Below are positions 16,108 through 23,182 of a DNA stretch of 37,618 bases, piece after piece. The notes under the pieces were generated by a model, which was not told the DNA's origin, ran no database searches, and worked only from the letters and a program-made list of their open reading frames with translations. Both the position numbers and the translations under genes were made by a program. The DNA comes from JANQPC01 sp039208375 (GTDB taxonomy: Bacteria > Pseudomonadota > Alphaproteobacteria > Rhodobacterales > Rhodobacteraceae). The stretch is from contig JBCCRC010000032.1 of assembly GCA_039208375.1 (NCBI GenBank), forward strand, positions 1-37,618. Reading direction: 5' to 3'. Position 1 is the first letter of the stretch; every line of letters starts with the position of its first letter.

Positions 16108-16713
16108 ATGAAATACATGATTGCGGGCGCGGGCGCCGTTGCAGTGCTGGCAGGCTGTGCCGGAAACTGGGAAGTGGCCTATGACGCACCAATCAACCCG
16201 GCGGTCAGCCGCGGATGGGTGGTGCAAGATGTTCAGGTGAGCGTGCCGAACACGCTTTCAGTTTCCACCAATCCCAACGTTTTGGCGCCGGCCGATGATA
16301 TCGTTTGGTACGGGGATCCCGACGGCGATCGCCGCACCCAAGTAGCCGCGATCATGGACGACGGCATCACCCGCGGAACGGCGGGTCTCACAGGCGACAC
16401 GCCGGTTGTCATCGGCGTCACGTTGGAGCGGTTCCACGCAGTCACGCCCTCGGCGACGTCAATCGCACCTTCGGCCGTGCATCAGATTTCGTACACAACC
16501 CAGGTGTTCAACGCCGATACCCTGACGCCGATCACCCCGCCGCAGCAGATCGTCGCCGATCTTGACGCCTACGTGGGCGCAGCGGCAGTGGTGAACGCTG
16601 TCGAGGGGAACACCGAAAAGGTGCGGATCACCCAGCACCTGGAACAGGTGACGCGCGGCTGGCTGGGTGTGGGCCCCGATCCGCGGCGCGAGTTCGGCGG
16701 TCTGGGTCGCTGA
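16108..16713 (+). CDS. Small lipoprotein of unknown function
   Basis: A 201-residue protein with a short signal sequence and a lipobox LAGC; Cys17 would be lipidated. The mature part starts YDAPINPAVSRGWVVQDVQV, here cut to 20 residues, and is beta-rich. Near the middle it has a GVTLERFHAVTPSA segment, and it ends with a polar tail (DPRREFGGLGR). It resembles the small lipoproteins of unknown function (DUF6778-like) seen in Rhodobacteraceae, but I am not certain of the family name. I chose the ATG at 16108 because it gives a proper lipoprotein signal; the same frame upstream overlaps the penicillin-acylase gene. The leader carries tandem repeats and a hairpin. Confidence 0.8.
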   Translation: MKYMIAGAGAVAVLAGCAGNWEVAYDAPINPAVSRGWVVQDVQVSVPNTLSVSTNPNVLAPADDIVWYGDPDGDRRTQVAAIMDDGITRGTAGLTGDTPVVIGVTLERFHAVTPSATSIAPSAVHQISYTTQVFNADTLTPITPPQQIVADLDAYVGAAAVVNAVEGNTEKVRITQHLEQVTRGWLGVGPDPRREFGGLGR

Positions 16714-16741
16714 GCGCGCCGCACGGCTGGTTTCTGAAGCA

Positions 16742-16888
16742 TTAACTGCGCCGGGATAGAACCCGCCCCCGATGCATCCCTGCGCGGGTTCGGGCGTAAG
16801 CTCCGGTCACGCGCTTGATCCAAGTGGTTTCCGGCCCCGAGAGGGGCTGTCCGAAGGCCACCGTACCGTAAGAGTACATGTAGGACAT
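16742..16888 (-). CDS. Possible 48-residue small protein
   Basis: An open frame starting MSYMYSYGTVAFGQPLSG and ending in a basic RGRVLSRRS tail. It has aromatic residues at the start (three Tyr in seven residues) and a Thr/Arg-rich middle (WIKRVTGAYARTRAG). Third codon positions are mostly G or C, as in real genes here. It lies downstream of hflX on the same strand, with a hairpin-rich stretch before it and only a weak GGGA as ribosome site. No family is recognised. It could equally be a chance frame inside a structured RNA. Confidence 0.3.
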   Translation of the reverse strand: MSYMYSYGTVAFGQPLSGPETTWIKRVTGAYARTRAGMHRGRVLSRRS

Positions 16889-17027
16889 GCGGGGGTTTCC
16901 CGACGGTCACGCCGCTTCCGAGGCGGGCCCGCCTATCCAGGCTGTGACGTTCCTGCCCCCGGGCTGCCCTTGGCAGTGCCGGGCGCAGGGCGTTGGGCGC
17001 GCCGGTTCGCTCAACCTCCCCGCCCGG

Positions 17028-17060
17028 AAAAAACCGTGGGTGCCTGGCAAGCGCCGGCAC
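17028..17060 (-). terminator. Possible terminator downstream of hflX
   Basis: On the minus strand a hairpin GTGCC-GGC-GCTT-GCC-A-GGCAC (17060 to 17040) is followed six bases later by TTTTTT (17033-17028). The gap between stem and T run is longer than usual, so efficiency is doubtful. It lies 51 bases after the hflX stop. Confidence 0.4.
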
Positions 17061-17110
17061 TGGCAGCTGTTTCGCCGCTCACTCGGGGCCGTTCGGCAAC
17101 GCGTTATCCC

Positions 17111-18391
17111 CTACCCCACTACCTCCGCAAACCGTGCCTTCTGCCGCGCCGTCCAGTGTACCGCAAAGCGAAGCGCGCCGTCGCGATCAGCTTCTGCTTC
17201 GACCACGCCCTCCTCGAAAAGCCAGGCCCGGGCGCGCCCCGCACTGTAGGGCAGCGTAATCTCTTCGCGCATCCGCGCGCCGTCGATCCGGGCCGAAATC
17301 TCGGCAAGCGCTGCCTCCACACCTTCGCCTGAAAGCGCCGACAGCGTCAGCACATCGGGCTCCCGCGCAGCCCGGTTTTCAAGAGCCTCGCGCGCCTCGC
17401 CCGCCACCGCGTCGATCTTGTTCCAAAGCTCCAGCGTCGGCACGCCCTTATCCACCCCTAGTTCTTCGAGGATCGCGCGCACATCGGCCGCCTGCTCTTC
17501 CGTCTCGGGATGCGAGATATCGCGGACGTGGCAGATGAGATCAGCGGCCAGAACCTCTTCCAGCGTGGCCCGGAAGGCCGCCACAAGCTGGGTGGGCAGG
17601 TCCGAGATAAACCCCACCGTATCGCTGAGGATCACCTCGCGCCCCGTGGGCAGCGTGACGCCGCGCATGGTGGGATCGAGCGTGGCAAAGAGCATGTCCT
17701 TGGCCAAAACCGCCGCGCCGGTGGCCCGGTTGAACAGCGTCGACTTTCCGGCATTGGTGTAGCCCACCAGGGCAACAATCGGATAAGGCACCTTGGCGCG
17801 TGCCGCGCGGTGAAGCGCCCGGGTTTTCACCACTTTCGCAAGCTGGCGTTTCAGCCGCGTGATCGCCTCGTCGATGGCGCGCCGGTCGGCCTCGATCTGC
17901 GTCTCGCCCGGCCCGCCCACAAAGCCCAGGCCGCCACGCTGACGTTCGAGGTGGGTCCAGGCCCGCACCAGCCTGGTACGCTGATAACTGAGCGCGGCCA
18001 GTTCCACCTGCAGCACACCCTCCCGCGTGCGAGCGCGATCCGCGAAGATCTCCAGGATCAGCCCGGTCCGGTCAAGCAGCTTGACGCCCCACTCCTTTTC
18101 CAGATTGCGCTGCTGCACGGGCGTGACCGGGCCGTCGACCAACACAAGACCGACGTCGGCCGCTTCAAAGGCCGCACCAAGCTCCGCAATCTTGCCGCGA
18201 CCGAACAAGAGGCCCGGCTGGGCCCGCGGCAGGCGCACCACGGCATTGCCCGCAATCGTAAGGTCAGGCAAAGCCTTCGCCAGTGCCACGGCCTCGGCCA
18301 GCGCGGCGTCAGGATCGCGGCGCTGCGGCTCGGTCTGAATGTCGGGGTGCAGCACGAAGGCGCGCATCGCCCCCGTGTCGCCAGCATCCAT
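17111..18391 (-). CDS. hflX: GTPase HflX
   Basis: A 426-residue TRAFAC GTPase that binds the large ribosomal subunit and in E. coli splits stalled ribosomes after heat stress. The N-terminal nucleotide-binding-like domain carries GLLFGRGKIAEL (60-71) and the family helix with GGLGFVGGPGETQIE (153-167). The GTPase motifs are GYTNAGKST (210-218), DTVGF (257-261) and NKID (324-327). A short C-terminal domain follows. It starts five bases after the hfq stop and is clearly coupled with hfq, as in many proteobacteria. The ATG at 18391 is used; an internal ATG at 18367 (MRAFVLHPD) is possible. Confidence 0.95.
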   Translation of the reverse strand: MDAGDTGAMRAFVLHPDIQTEPQRRDPDAALAEAVALAKALPDLTIAGNAVVRLPRAQPGLLFGRGKIAELGAAFEAADVGLVLVDGPVTPVQQRNLEKEWGVKLLDRTGLILEIFADRARTREGVLQVELAALSYQRTRLVRAWTHLERQRGGLGFVGGPGETQIEADRRAIDEAITRLKRQLAKVVKTRALHRAARAKVPYPIVALVGYTNAGKSTLFNRATGAAVLAKDMLFATLDPTMRGVTLPTGREVILSDTVGFISDLPTQLVAAFRATLEEVLAADLICHVRDISHPETEEQAADVRAILEELGVDKGVPTLELWNKIDAVAGEAREALENRAAREPDVLTLSALSGEGVEAALAEISARIDGARMREEITLPYSAGRARAWLFEEGVVEAEADRDGALRFAVHWTARQKARFAEVVG

Positions 18392-18396
18392 GGGGC

Positions 18397-18630
18397 CTAT
18401 TCTTCACCTTCGTAAAGGTTGATTGGCTGCGACGGCATGATCGTCGAAATCGCGTGCTTGTACACAAGCTGCGATTGGCCATCGCGGCGCAAAAGAACGC
18501 AGAAGTTGTCAAACCAGGTGATCACGCCTTGGAGCTTCACGCCATTGATGAGGAAGATCGTAACCGGAACTTTCGTCTTCCGGACGTGATTCAAGAACGC
18601 GTCTTGCAAATTTTGTCTGTCCGAAGCCAT
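18397..18630 (-). CDS. hfq: RNA chaperone Hfq
   Basis: A 77-residue Sm-like protein that forms a hexameric ring and helps sRNAs pair with mRNAs. The Sm1 region runs QNLQDAFLNHVRK...VTIFLINGVKLQGVI and the Sm2 motif is YKHAIST; the distal and proximal residues (Gln at the QNLQD start, the FDNF turn, KHA) are conserved. The C-terminal tail is very short (NLYEGEE), as in other alphaproteobacteria. The Shine-Dalgarno is weak, with AAAGG about twelve bases before the ATG. It sits between trkH and hflX. A possible heat-shock-type promoter lies upstream (18689-18715), and candidate sRNAs exist in this window at 10.5 and 10.9 kb. Confidence 0.97.
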   Translation of the reverse strand: MASDRQNLQDAFLNHVRKTKVPVTIFLINGVKLQGVITWFDNFCVLLRRDGQSQLVYKHAISTIMPSQPINLYEGEE

Positions 18631-18688
18631 GAGGAATTAAGCCTTTTTTCTTGGCGCCGCCGGGATGGGCATGCGTCGCGCGGCCACT

Positions 18689-18715
18689 ATGGGGTGGGAT
18701 GTTCCCAGATTCCAG
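18689..18715 (-). promoter_or_regulatory. Possible heat-shock sigma factor (RpoH-type) promoter of hfq
   Basis: Reading the minus strand, CTGGAA (18715-18710) and CCCCAT (18694-18689) are separated by 15 bases and lie about 60 bases before the hfq ATG. CCCCAT is the typical -10 core for RpoH; the -35 differs from CTTGAA at one position. Confidence 0.4.
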
Positions 18716-18720
18716 CCCTA

Positions 18721-18735
18721 ATAACAGCTTGTTAT
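18721..18735. promoter_or_regulatory. AT-rich palindrome upstream of hfq
   Basis: ATAACA-GCT-TGTTAT is a perfect 6-bp inverted repeat directly upstream of the possible hfq promoter and 21 bases after the trkH stop. It may be an operator; it has no T run of its own. Confidence 0.4.
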
Positions 18736-18756
18736 CCGGCAGGGTGACGCAGGCGG

Positions 18757-20283
18757 TCAGTTGCGCCAGAGATCAGGATTGAGAAGCGCGATGATCGCCA
18801 AGGTCTCAAGCCGCCCCACAACCATCGCGGCGGCGAAAATGAGCCGCGCAGTCTCGCTGAGTTGCACCAGGCGGATCGGTTCCTCTCCGGCCACCTCTAT
18901 GAGCGGCCCGGTCGTGGTGAGCGCGGCGATGGTGAGCACCAGTGCATTCTCGAAATCGATCCCCGTTAGCGCGAAGACGGCCATGATAACCGCAATCGAA
19001 ATCGCGAAGAGCATGAAGAACACCCAGGCCACCAGTGCGCCCTCGCGCCGGATCCGCCGTGCGATCTGCCCCGCCCCGCCGATTGAGGAGGGGTGCACGA
19101 GCTTCTCCATCTCGCGCATCCCGTGTTTGTAGAGCGCATAGACGCGCAGAAGCTTCACACCGCCCGCCGTCGTGGCCACCCCGCCGCCGAACACCGCAAG
19201 CCCCATCAGGATCAGCCCGGGGCTTTGCAGCCCCGACCAGGTGCGCGCACCCTCCCAGCTTGCACTTTCAAAGCCGGTGGTGGTGAGAAATGACATCACC
19301 GTAAACGCCCCGCCCCAAAACGCCTGCATCACAGCGGCCACATTCCGTTCCGTCGCCACGTCGAAGGCCGCAAGCCAGTGACGCAGCACCAGAAGCACGG
19401 GCAGTGTGCACACAAGAAGCAAGCCCAGCCGTAATTCGGGGTCGCGCCAAAGCGAGCGCCAGCCTTCGGGACGCTCATCCACCGCGAAGGTCAATCGCGA
19501 GAGCGCAAAGATCAGGAAGATGAAGATCACCGCTTCGCCTGCAAAGCCCGCATCGCTCTCCGTCAGCCCGCCCGAGGGCGAGATGCCCGATGTGGCAAGC
19601 GTTGACATCGCGTGGCAGAGGGCGGCCAGTGGCGTCTCTCCGATGATGATGAGCGCGCCCCAAAGCAGCACCGTGAGGCTCAGATAAACGGGGAAGAACT
19701 TCGCCGCAAAACGCACCAGCCGGTCGGCTCCTTCACCAAAGGCCGCTGTGCTAGCCGCCTGAAGCCCCGGCGCGGTGCCGCGCCCGATCGTGGCGCCCAT
19801 GCGCACTTCGAACCCCCCCAGGTTCAGTGGCGCCAGAATGGCCACAGCGGTAAGCCAGATGAAAAAGCCCCCCATCCAACCCACCAGCGCGCGCCAGAGG
19901 TGCACGCTTGGCGGCAGCCGTTCGGGCCCGAAGAGCGTGGCGCCAGTGGTGGTGAGGGATGAGACCATTTCGACATAGGAGTTAAGGTAACTCGTCGTGC
20001 GCACCGCCTCATAGAATGGCACCGCCAGCATCGCGGGCAGCACCGTGAAGGTGACGACAAGCGCAATCAGATGGCTGCGCGAGCGGCGGCGAATGCGGTA
20101 GTTCGACGTCGCGATCCCGATCAGAACGAAGAGGATCAGGAACAGGATCGAGAAATAGAAAAACGCCCGCGCCACATGGTGATCGTTGATTGCCAACGCA
20201 TGGGCAGCGGGCACCATCATTGCAGCCGCCCCAACCCCCATCACCAGGACGATGAGCGGCAGCTTGAGAAGCCGCGCCCCCAT
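18757..20283 (-). CDS. trkH: Trk-type potassium uptake protein TrkH
   Basis: A 508-residue inner-membrane potassium channel subunit with the usual four pseudo-repeats. Selectivity-filter loops are visible: SLTTTGATLFG, MSTLATSGISPSGG, SFLTTTGFESASW and ALTTTGPL. The hydrophobic helices between them account for about eight to ten membrane spans. It takes up K+ under control of the cytoplasmic NAD/ATP-binding TrkA ring. The ATG overlaps the trkA stop by one base (TGATG), so translation is coupled and the two proteins are probably made together. Downstream, 126 bases separate it from hfq. Confidence 0.95.
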   Translation of the reverse strand: MGARLLKLPLIVLVMGVGAAAMMVPAAHALAINDHHVARAFFYFSILFLILFVLIGIATSNYRIRRRSRSHLIALVVTFTVLPAMLAVPFYEAVRTTSYLNSYVEMVSSLTTTGATLFGPERLPPSVHLWRALVGWMGGFFIWLTAVAILAPLNLGGFEVRMGATIGRGTAPGLQAASTAAFGEGADRLVRFAAKFFPVYLSLTVLLWGALIIIGETPLAALCHAMSTLATSGISPSGGLTESDAGFAGEAVIFIFLIFALSRLTFAVDERPEGWRSLWRDPELRLGLLLVCTLPVLLVLRHWLAAFDVATERNVAAVMQAFWGGAFTVMSFLTTTGFESASWEGARTWSGLQSPGLILMGLAVFGGGVATTAGGVKLLRVYALYKHGMREMEKLVHPSSIGGAGQIARRIRREGALVAWVFFMLFAISIAVIMAVFALTGIDFENALVLTIAALTTTGPLIEVAGEEPIRLVQLSETARLIFAAAMVVGRLETLAIIALLNPDLWRN

Positions 20284-21659
20284 CAGAAAAAGTCTATCGA
20301 AACTTGGAAGAGCCGTTCCACTTCAGGCACGTCATCGGACATGGCGAAGATCGTGATGATATCGCCTTCGTCGATGCGCGTGCCGCCCACGGGGCGGATC
20401 ACCTCGCCGCCCTTCATGATCGCGCCCACAAGCACGCCCTCGGGGAAATCAATGTCGCGGATCAGTTGGCCTGCTATCGGCGACGTGGAGAGCACCTGCG
20501 CCTCGATCACCTCGGCCTCGGCATCACCTATGGAATAGACGCCGCGCACCCGCCCGTGCCGGATATGGCGCAGGATCGAGGACACCGTGGTGGCACGCGG
20601 ATCGATATAAGCATCTATGTTGAGCGGCCCCATGAGGGGGATCAACGTGGGATCGTTCACAAGGCAGATCGTAAATGGGCAGCCTGCTGATTTCGCGCGC
20701 ACGGCCGTCAGAAGGTTCGTCTTGTCGTCGTCTGTCACCGCGAGCACTGCATTGGCGCGGTCAATCCCCGCCTCTGCCAGAAGCTCCCGCGACAGCCCGT
20801 CGCCGTTCAGCACAATCGTGCGTTCAAGCGCGTCTGCGGCGCGCTCTGCGCACTGTCGGTTGCGCTCGATCACCTTCACCCGCACCCGCTCGCGCCGCGC
20901 CTCAAGCTCCTGCGCCACCGACAGGCCCACATTACCCCCGCCCACGATCACCACCCGCTCTTGTTTCTTCACGGTCTTACCGAAGATCTCGACGGTGCGG
21001 TCGACATCCTCGATATGAGCGAAGACATAGATCTGGTCATGGGCGAAGAGCTGGTCGCCGGGCTCTGGCGCGAAAAGCCGCACGCCCCGCCGCACGCCGA
21101 CGACGATCGCGCGGAGGGTGGAAAACAGGTCGGTCAACTGCCGCAGAGGCGTATCGAGCACTGGGCAATCTTCGTCGAGCGACAGGCCGAGGAGTTGAAC
21201 ATTGCCGTCGAGAAAGCTCTGCGTGTCGAATGCTGCGGGCGCGGCGAGGCGGCGCAGGGCGGCATCGGCAACCTCACGCTCTGGCGAGATAACCACGTCG
21301 ATCGGCATGTGATCGCGGCGGAAGAGATCGGAGTAAATCGCGGTAAGATAGCTTTGGGAGCGCAACCGCGCGATCTTCCGGGGAACGCCAAACACCGAGT
21401 GCGCCACCTGGCAGGTGACCATGTTCACCTCGTCGGAATACGTCGCCGCGATCACCATATCGGCATCGCGTGCCCCGGCCCGCTCGAGAATATGGGGATA
21501 GCTCGCAAATCCGGCGATGCCTTGCACATCCAGCGTATCGGTGGCCCGCGCCACGAGATCAGGATTATTATCCACCACCGTGACATCGTTGTTTTCGCCG
21601 GAGAGGTGACGCGCGATCTGCCAGCCGACCTGGCCGGCGCCGCAGATGATGAGCTTCAT
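20283..21659 (-). CDS. trkA: Trk system potassium transporter TrkA
   Basis: A 458-residue cytoplasmic regulator with two RCK units in tandem. Each has a Rossmann motif: GAGQVGWQIARHL near the start with an acidic residue after strand 2 (VVDNN), and VGGGNVGLSVAQEL in the second half (VIERN). Each is followed by a TrkA-C domain; the last one has GDIITIFAMSDDVPEVERLF. Binding of NAD(H) and adenine nucleotides gates TrkH. I start it at ATG 21659 (MKLIICGAG) as in other TrkA proteins; a GTG two codons upstream is in frame. It lies 66 bases after ntrX and is coupled to trkH. Confidence 0.95.
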   Translation of the reverse strand: MKLIICGAGQVGWQIARHLSGENNDVTVVDNNPDLVARATDTLDVQGIAGFASYPHILERAGARDADMVIAATYSDEVNMVTCQVAHSVFGVPRKIARLRSQSYLTAIYSDLFRRDHMPIDVVISPEREVADAALRRLAAPAAFDTQSFLDGNVQLLGLSLDEDCPVLDTPLRQLTDLFSTLRAIVVGVRRGVRLFAPEPGDQLFAHDQIYVFAHIEDVDRTVEIFGKTVKKQERVVIVGGGNVGLSVAQELEARRERVRVKVIERNRQCAERAADALERTIVLNGDGLSRELLAEAGIDRANAVLAVTDDDKTNLLTAVRAKSAGCPFTICLVNDPTLIPLMGPLNIDAYIDPRATTVSSILRHIRHGRVRGVYSIGDAEAEVIEAQVLSTSPIAGQLIRDIDFPEGVLVGAIMKGGEVIRPVGGTRIDEGDIITIFAMSDDVPEVERLFQVSIDFF

Positions 21660-21731
21660 GGACACACCCGCTTAACTCGTCCGGTCAGGCTTGGCAGAAG
21701 CCTGCCAAGCCGTCAATCCGGGCGCTCGCGC

Positions 21732-23135
21732 TCAGGCGTCTTCGCCGTTGAGATGCGCCACGCGCGCGCCAGCCTTGTTAGAGGTCACCACATTGAGCGA
21801 TTTCAGCTTGCGGTGCAGGGCCGAGCGCTCCATCCCCACAAACGTGGCCGTGCGTGAGATGTTGCCGCCGAACCGGTTGATCTGGGTGAGCAAATACTCG
21901 CGTTCGAACAGCTCGCGCGCCTCGCGCAACGGCAGGGTGGCAAGGCCGGCCGACAGCACGACGCGGCCATCTTCCGCGGCGCGGTCTTCGGGCTGGGGCA
22001 GTTCCTGCGCCTCGATCTCGGGCGCTTCGCCGCCCAGGATCAGCACCCGTTCGATCATGTTACGCAACTGGCGCACGTTGCCGGGCCACGGCATCGTCTG
22101 CAACAGGGCGGCCGCATCTTCACTGAGCCGCCGCAAGGGCAGGCCCTGATCGCGGTTCAGTACCTCCACGAAGTAATCGGCAAGCTCGGGGATATCTTCG
22201 CGCCGTTCCTCCAACGAAGGCACTGCAATCGGCACAACGTTCAGGCGGTGATATAGCTCCTGCCGAAAGCGCCCTTGTTCAACTTCATCCCCCAAGGTTT
22301 TGTTCGTACTTGATATAACGCGAATATCGACACGGACGGTTGATGCGCCACCCACCCGGGTAAACTGCTGCTCGGTCAGCACACGCAAGATCTTCGATTG
22401 CGTGCCCAAGGGCATGTCGCCGACCTCGTCGAAGTAAATGAAACCGCCATGGGCCTGCTCCAGCAAACCTGGCTCAACGCCGCGTTCCGAGGTTTCGCGC
22501 CCGAAAAGCACCTCTTCCATGCGGTCGGGCTCGATCGACGCGGACGATACCGTTACAAACGGCGCGCCCGAGCGCGGCGAATGGGCATGGATATAGCGCG
22601 CGGCGATTTCCTTGCCGCTGCCGGCAGGCCCGGTAAACATCACCCGCGCGTTCGATCCCGTGACCTTATCAAGCTGGGCCTTTAGCCCCTTGAAGGCCGC
22701 CGATGAGCCCACCATGGCCGCCATCCCGGCGTCTTGCCGCCGGAGGGCCGAATTCTCGCGCCGCAGGCGCGAGGTTTCCATGGCGCGGGAGATCACGACC
22801 ATCAGTTGATCGATATTAAATGGCTTCTCGATGAAGTCGTAGGCGCCCTGCTTGATCGCCGCCACCGCGATTTCGATGTTGCCGTGGCCCGAGATGATCA
22901 CCACCGGGATATCGGGATTGTCACGCTTTACCGTTTTCAGGATGTCGATCCCGTCCATCTTGCTGTCTTTCAGCCAGATATCGAGAACGATCAGCGCAGG
23001 CGGCTCCCCGTTGATTTCCGCCATACACTCTTCGGAATTTGCCGCAAGACGGGGGTTGAACCCCTCGTCTTTCAGAATATCGCCGATCAGTTCGCGAATA
23101 TCGCGCTCATCATCGACTATCAGAATATCACTCAT
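21732..23135 (-). CDS. ntrX: Nitrogen/redox response regulator NtrX
   Basis: A 467-residue response regulator: receiver domain with phospho-acceptor Asp52 (VLDIWLKD), AAA+ domain with Walker A GPAGSGKE and Walker B FIYFDEVGDM, and a C-terminal Fis-type helix-turn-helix (NISRTATFVGMERSALHRKL). Between the Walker motifs the stretch LFGRETSERGVEPG replaces the sigma54-binding GAFTGA loop, so classical sigma54 activation is not expected. Partner of NtrY. The ATG at 23135 (MSDILIV) matches the family and has GAGGG upstream. A second ATG at 23186 overlaps the ntrY stop as ATGA and would add 17 Asn/Thr-rich residues. Confidence 0.93.
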   Translation of the reverse strand: MSDILIVDDERDIRELIGDILKDEGFNPRLAANSEECMAEINGEPPALIVLDIWLKDSKMDGIDILKTVKRDNPDIPVVIISGHGNIEIAVAAIKQGAYDFIEKPFNIDQLMVVISRAMETSRLRRENSALRRQDAGMAAMVGSSAAFKGLKAQLDKVTGSNARVMFTGPAGSGKEIAARYIHAHSPRSGAPFVTVSSASIEPDRMEEVLFGRETSERGVEPGLLEQAHGGFIYFDEVGDMPLGTQSKILRVLTEQQFTRVGGASTVRVDIRVISSTNKTLGDEVEQGRFRQELYHRLNVVPIAVPSLEERREDIPELADYFVEVLNRDQGLPLRRLSEDAAALLQTMPWPGNVRQLRNMIERVLILGGEAPEIEAQELPQPEDRAAEDGRVVLSAGLATLPLREARELFEREYLLTQINRFGGNISRTATFVGMERSALHRKLKSLNVVTSNKAGARVAHLNGEDA

Positions 23136-23182
23136 GCTCGTGCCCTCGTTGGTGCTTTTGTTGTTTGCGTTTGTGTCGTTGG

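Larger units (their letters stand above)
16714..17110. other. 397-bp gap with many hairpins, possible structured RNA
   Basis: Between the lipoprotein gene and the end of hflX. Strong hairpins (seen on either strand) include AACCCGC/GCGGGTT around 16761-16791, GGCCCC-GAGA-GGGGCT near 16831-16848, a long one built of CCTGC, CCCGG, CTGCC / GGCAG, CCGGG, GCAGG between about 16954 and 16990, and TTGGGC/GCTCAA just after it. I compared the sequence from memory with tmRNA, RNase P RNA, 6S, SRP RNA and the common riboswitches and saw no diagnostic motif. It may be an unnamed ncRNA, the leader of the 48-residue frame on the minus strand, or decayed sequence. Confidence 0.35.

Noticed and set aside
16714..17110. 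tmRNA, RNase P RNA, 6S RNA or SRP RNA in the hairpin-rich gap
   Set aside because: No tag-peptide reading frame with Ala-Asn-Asp, no GAGGAAAGTCC, no SRP tetraloop region, and no long end-to-end pairing could be seen; only a generic structured-RNA label is justified.
20961..21857. Plus-strand frame of 298 codons over trkA and ntrX
   Set aside because: Antisense shadow of two well supported genes, with no recognisable domain.
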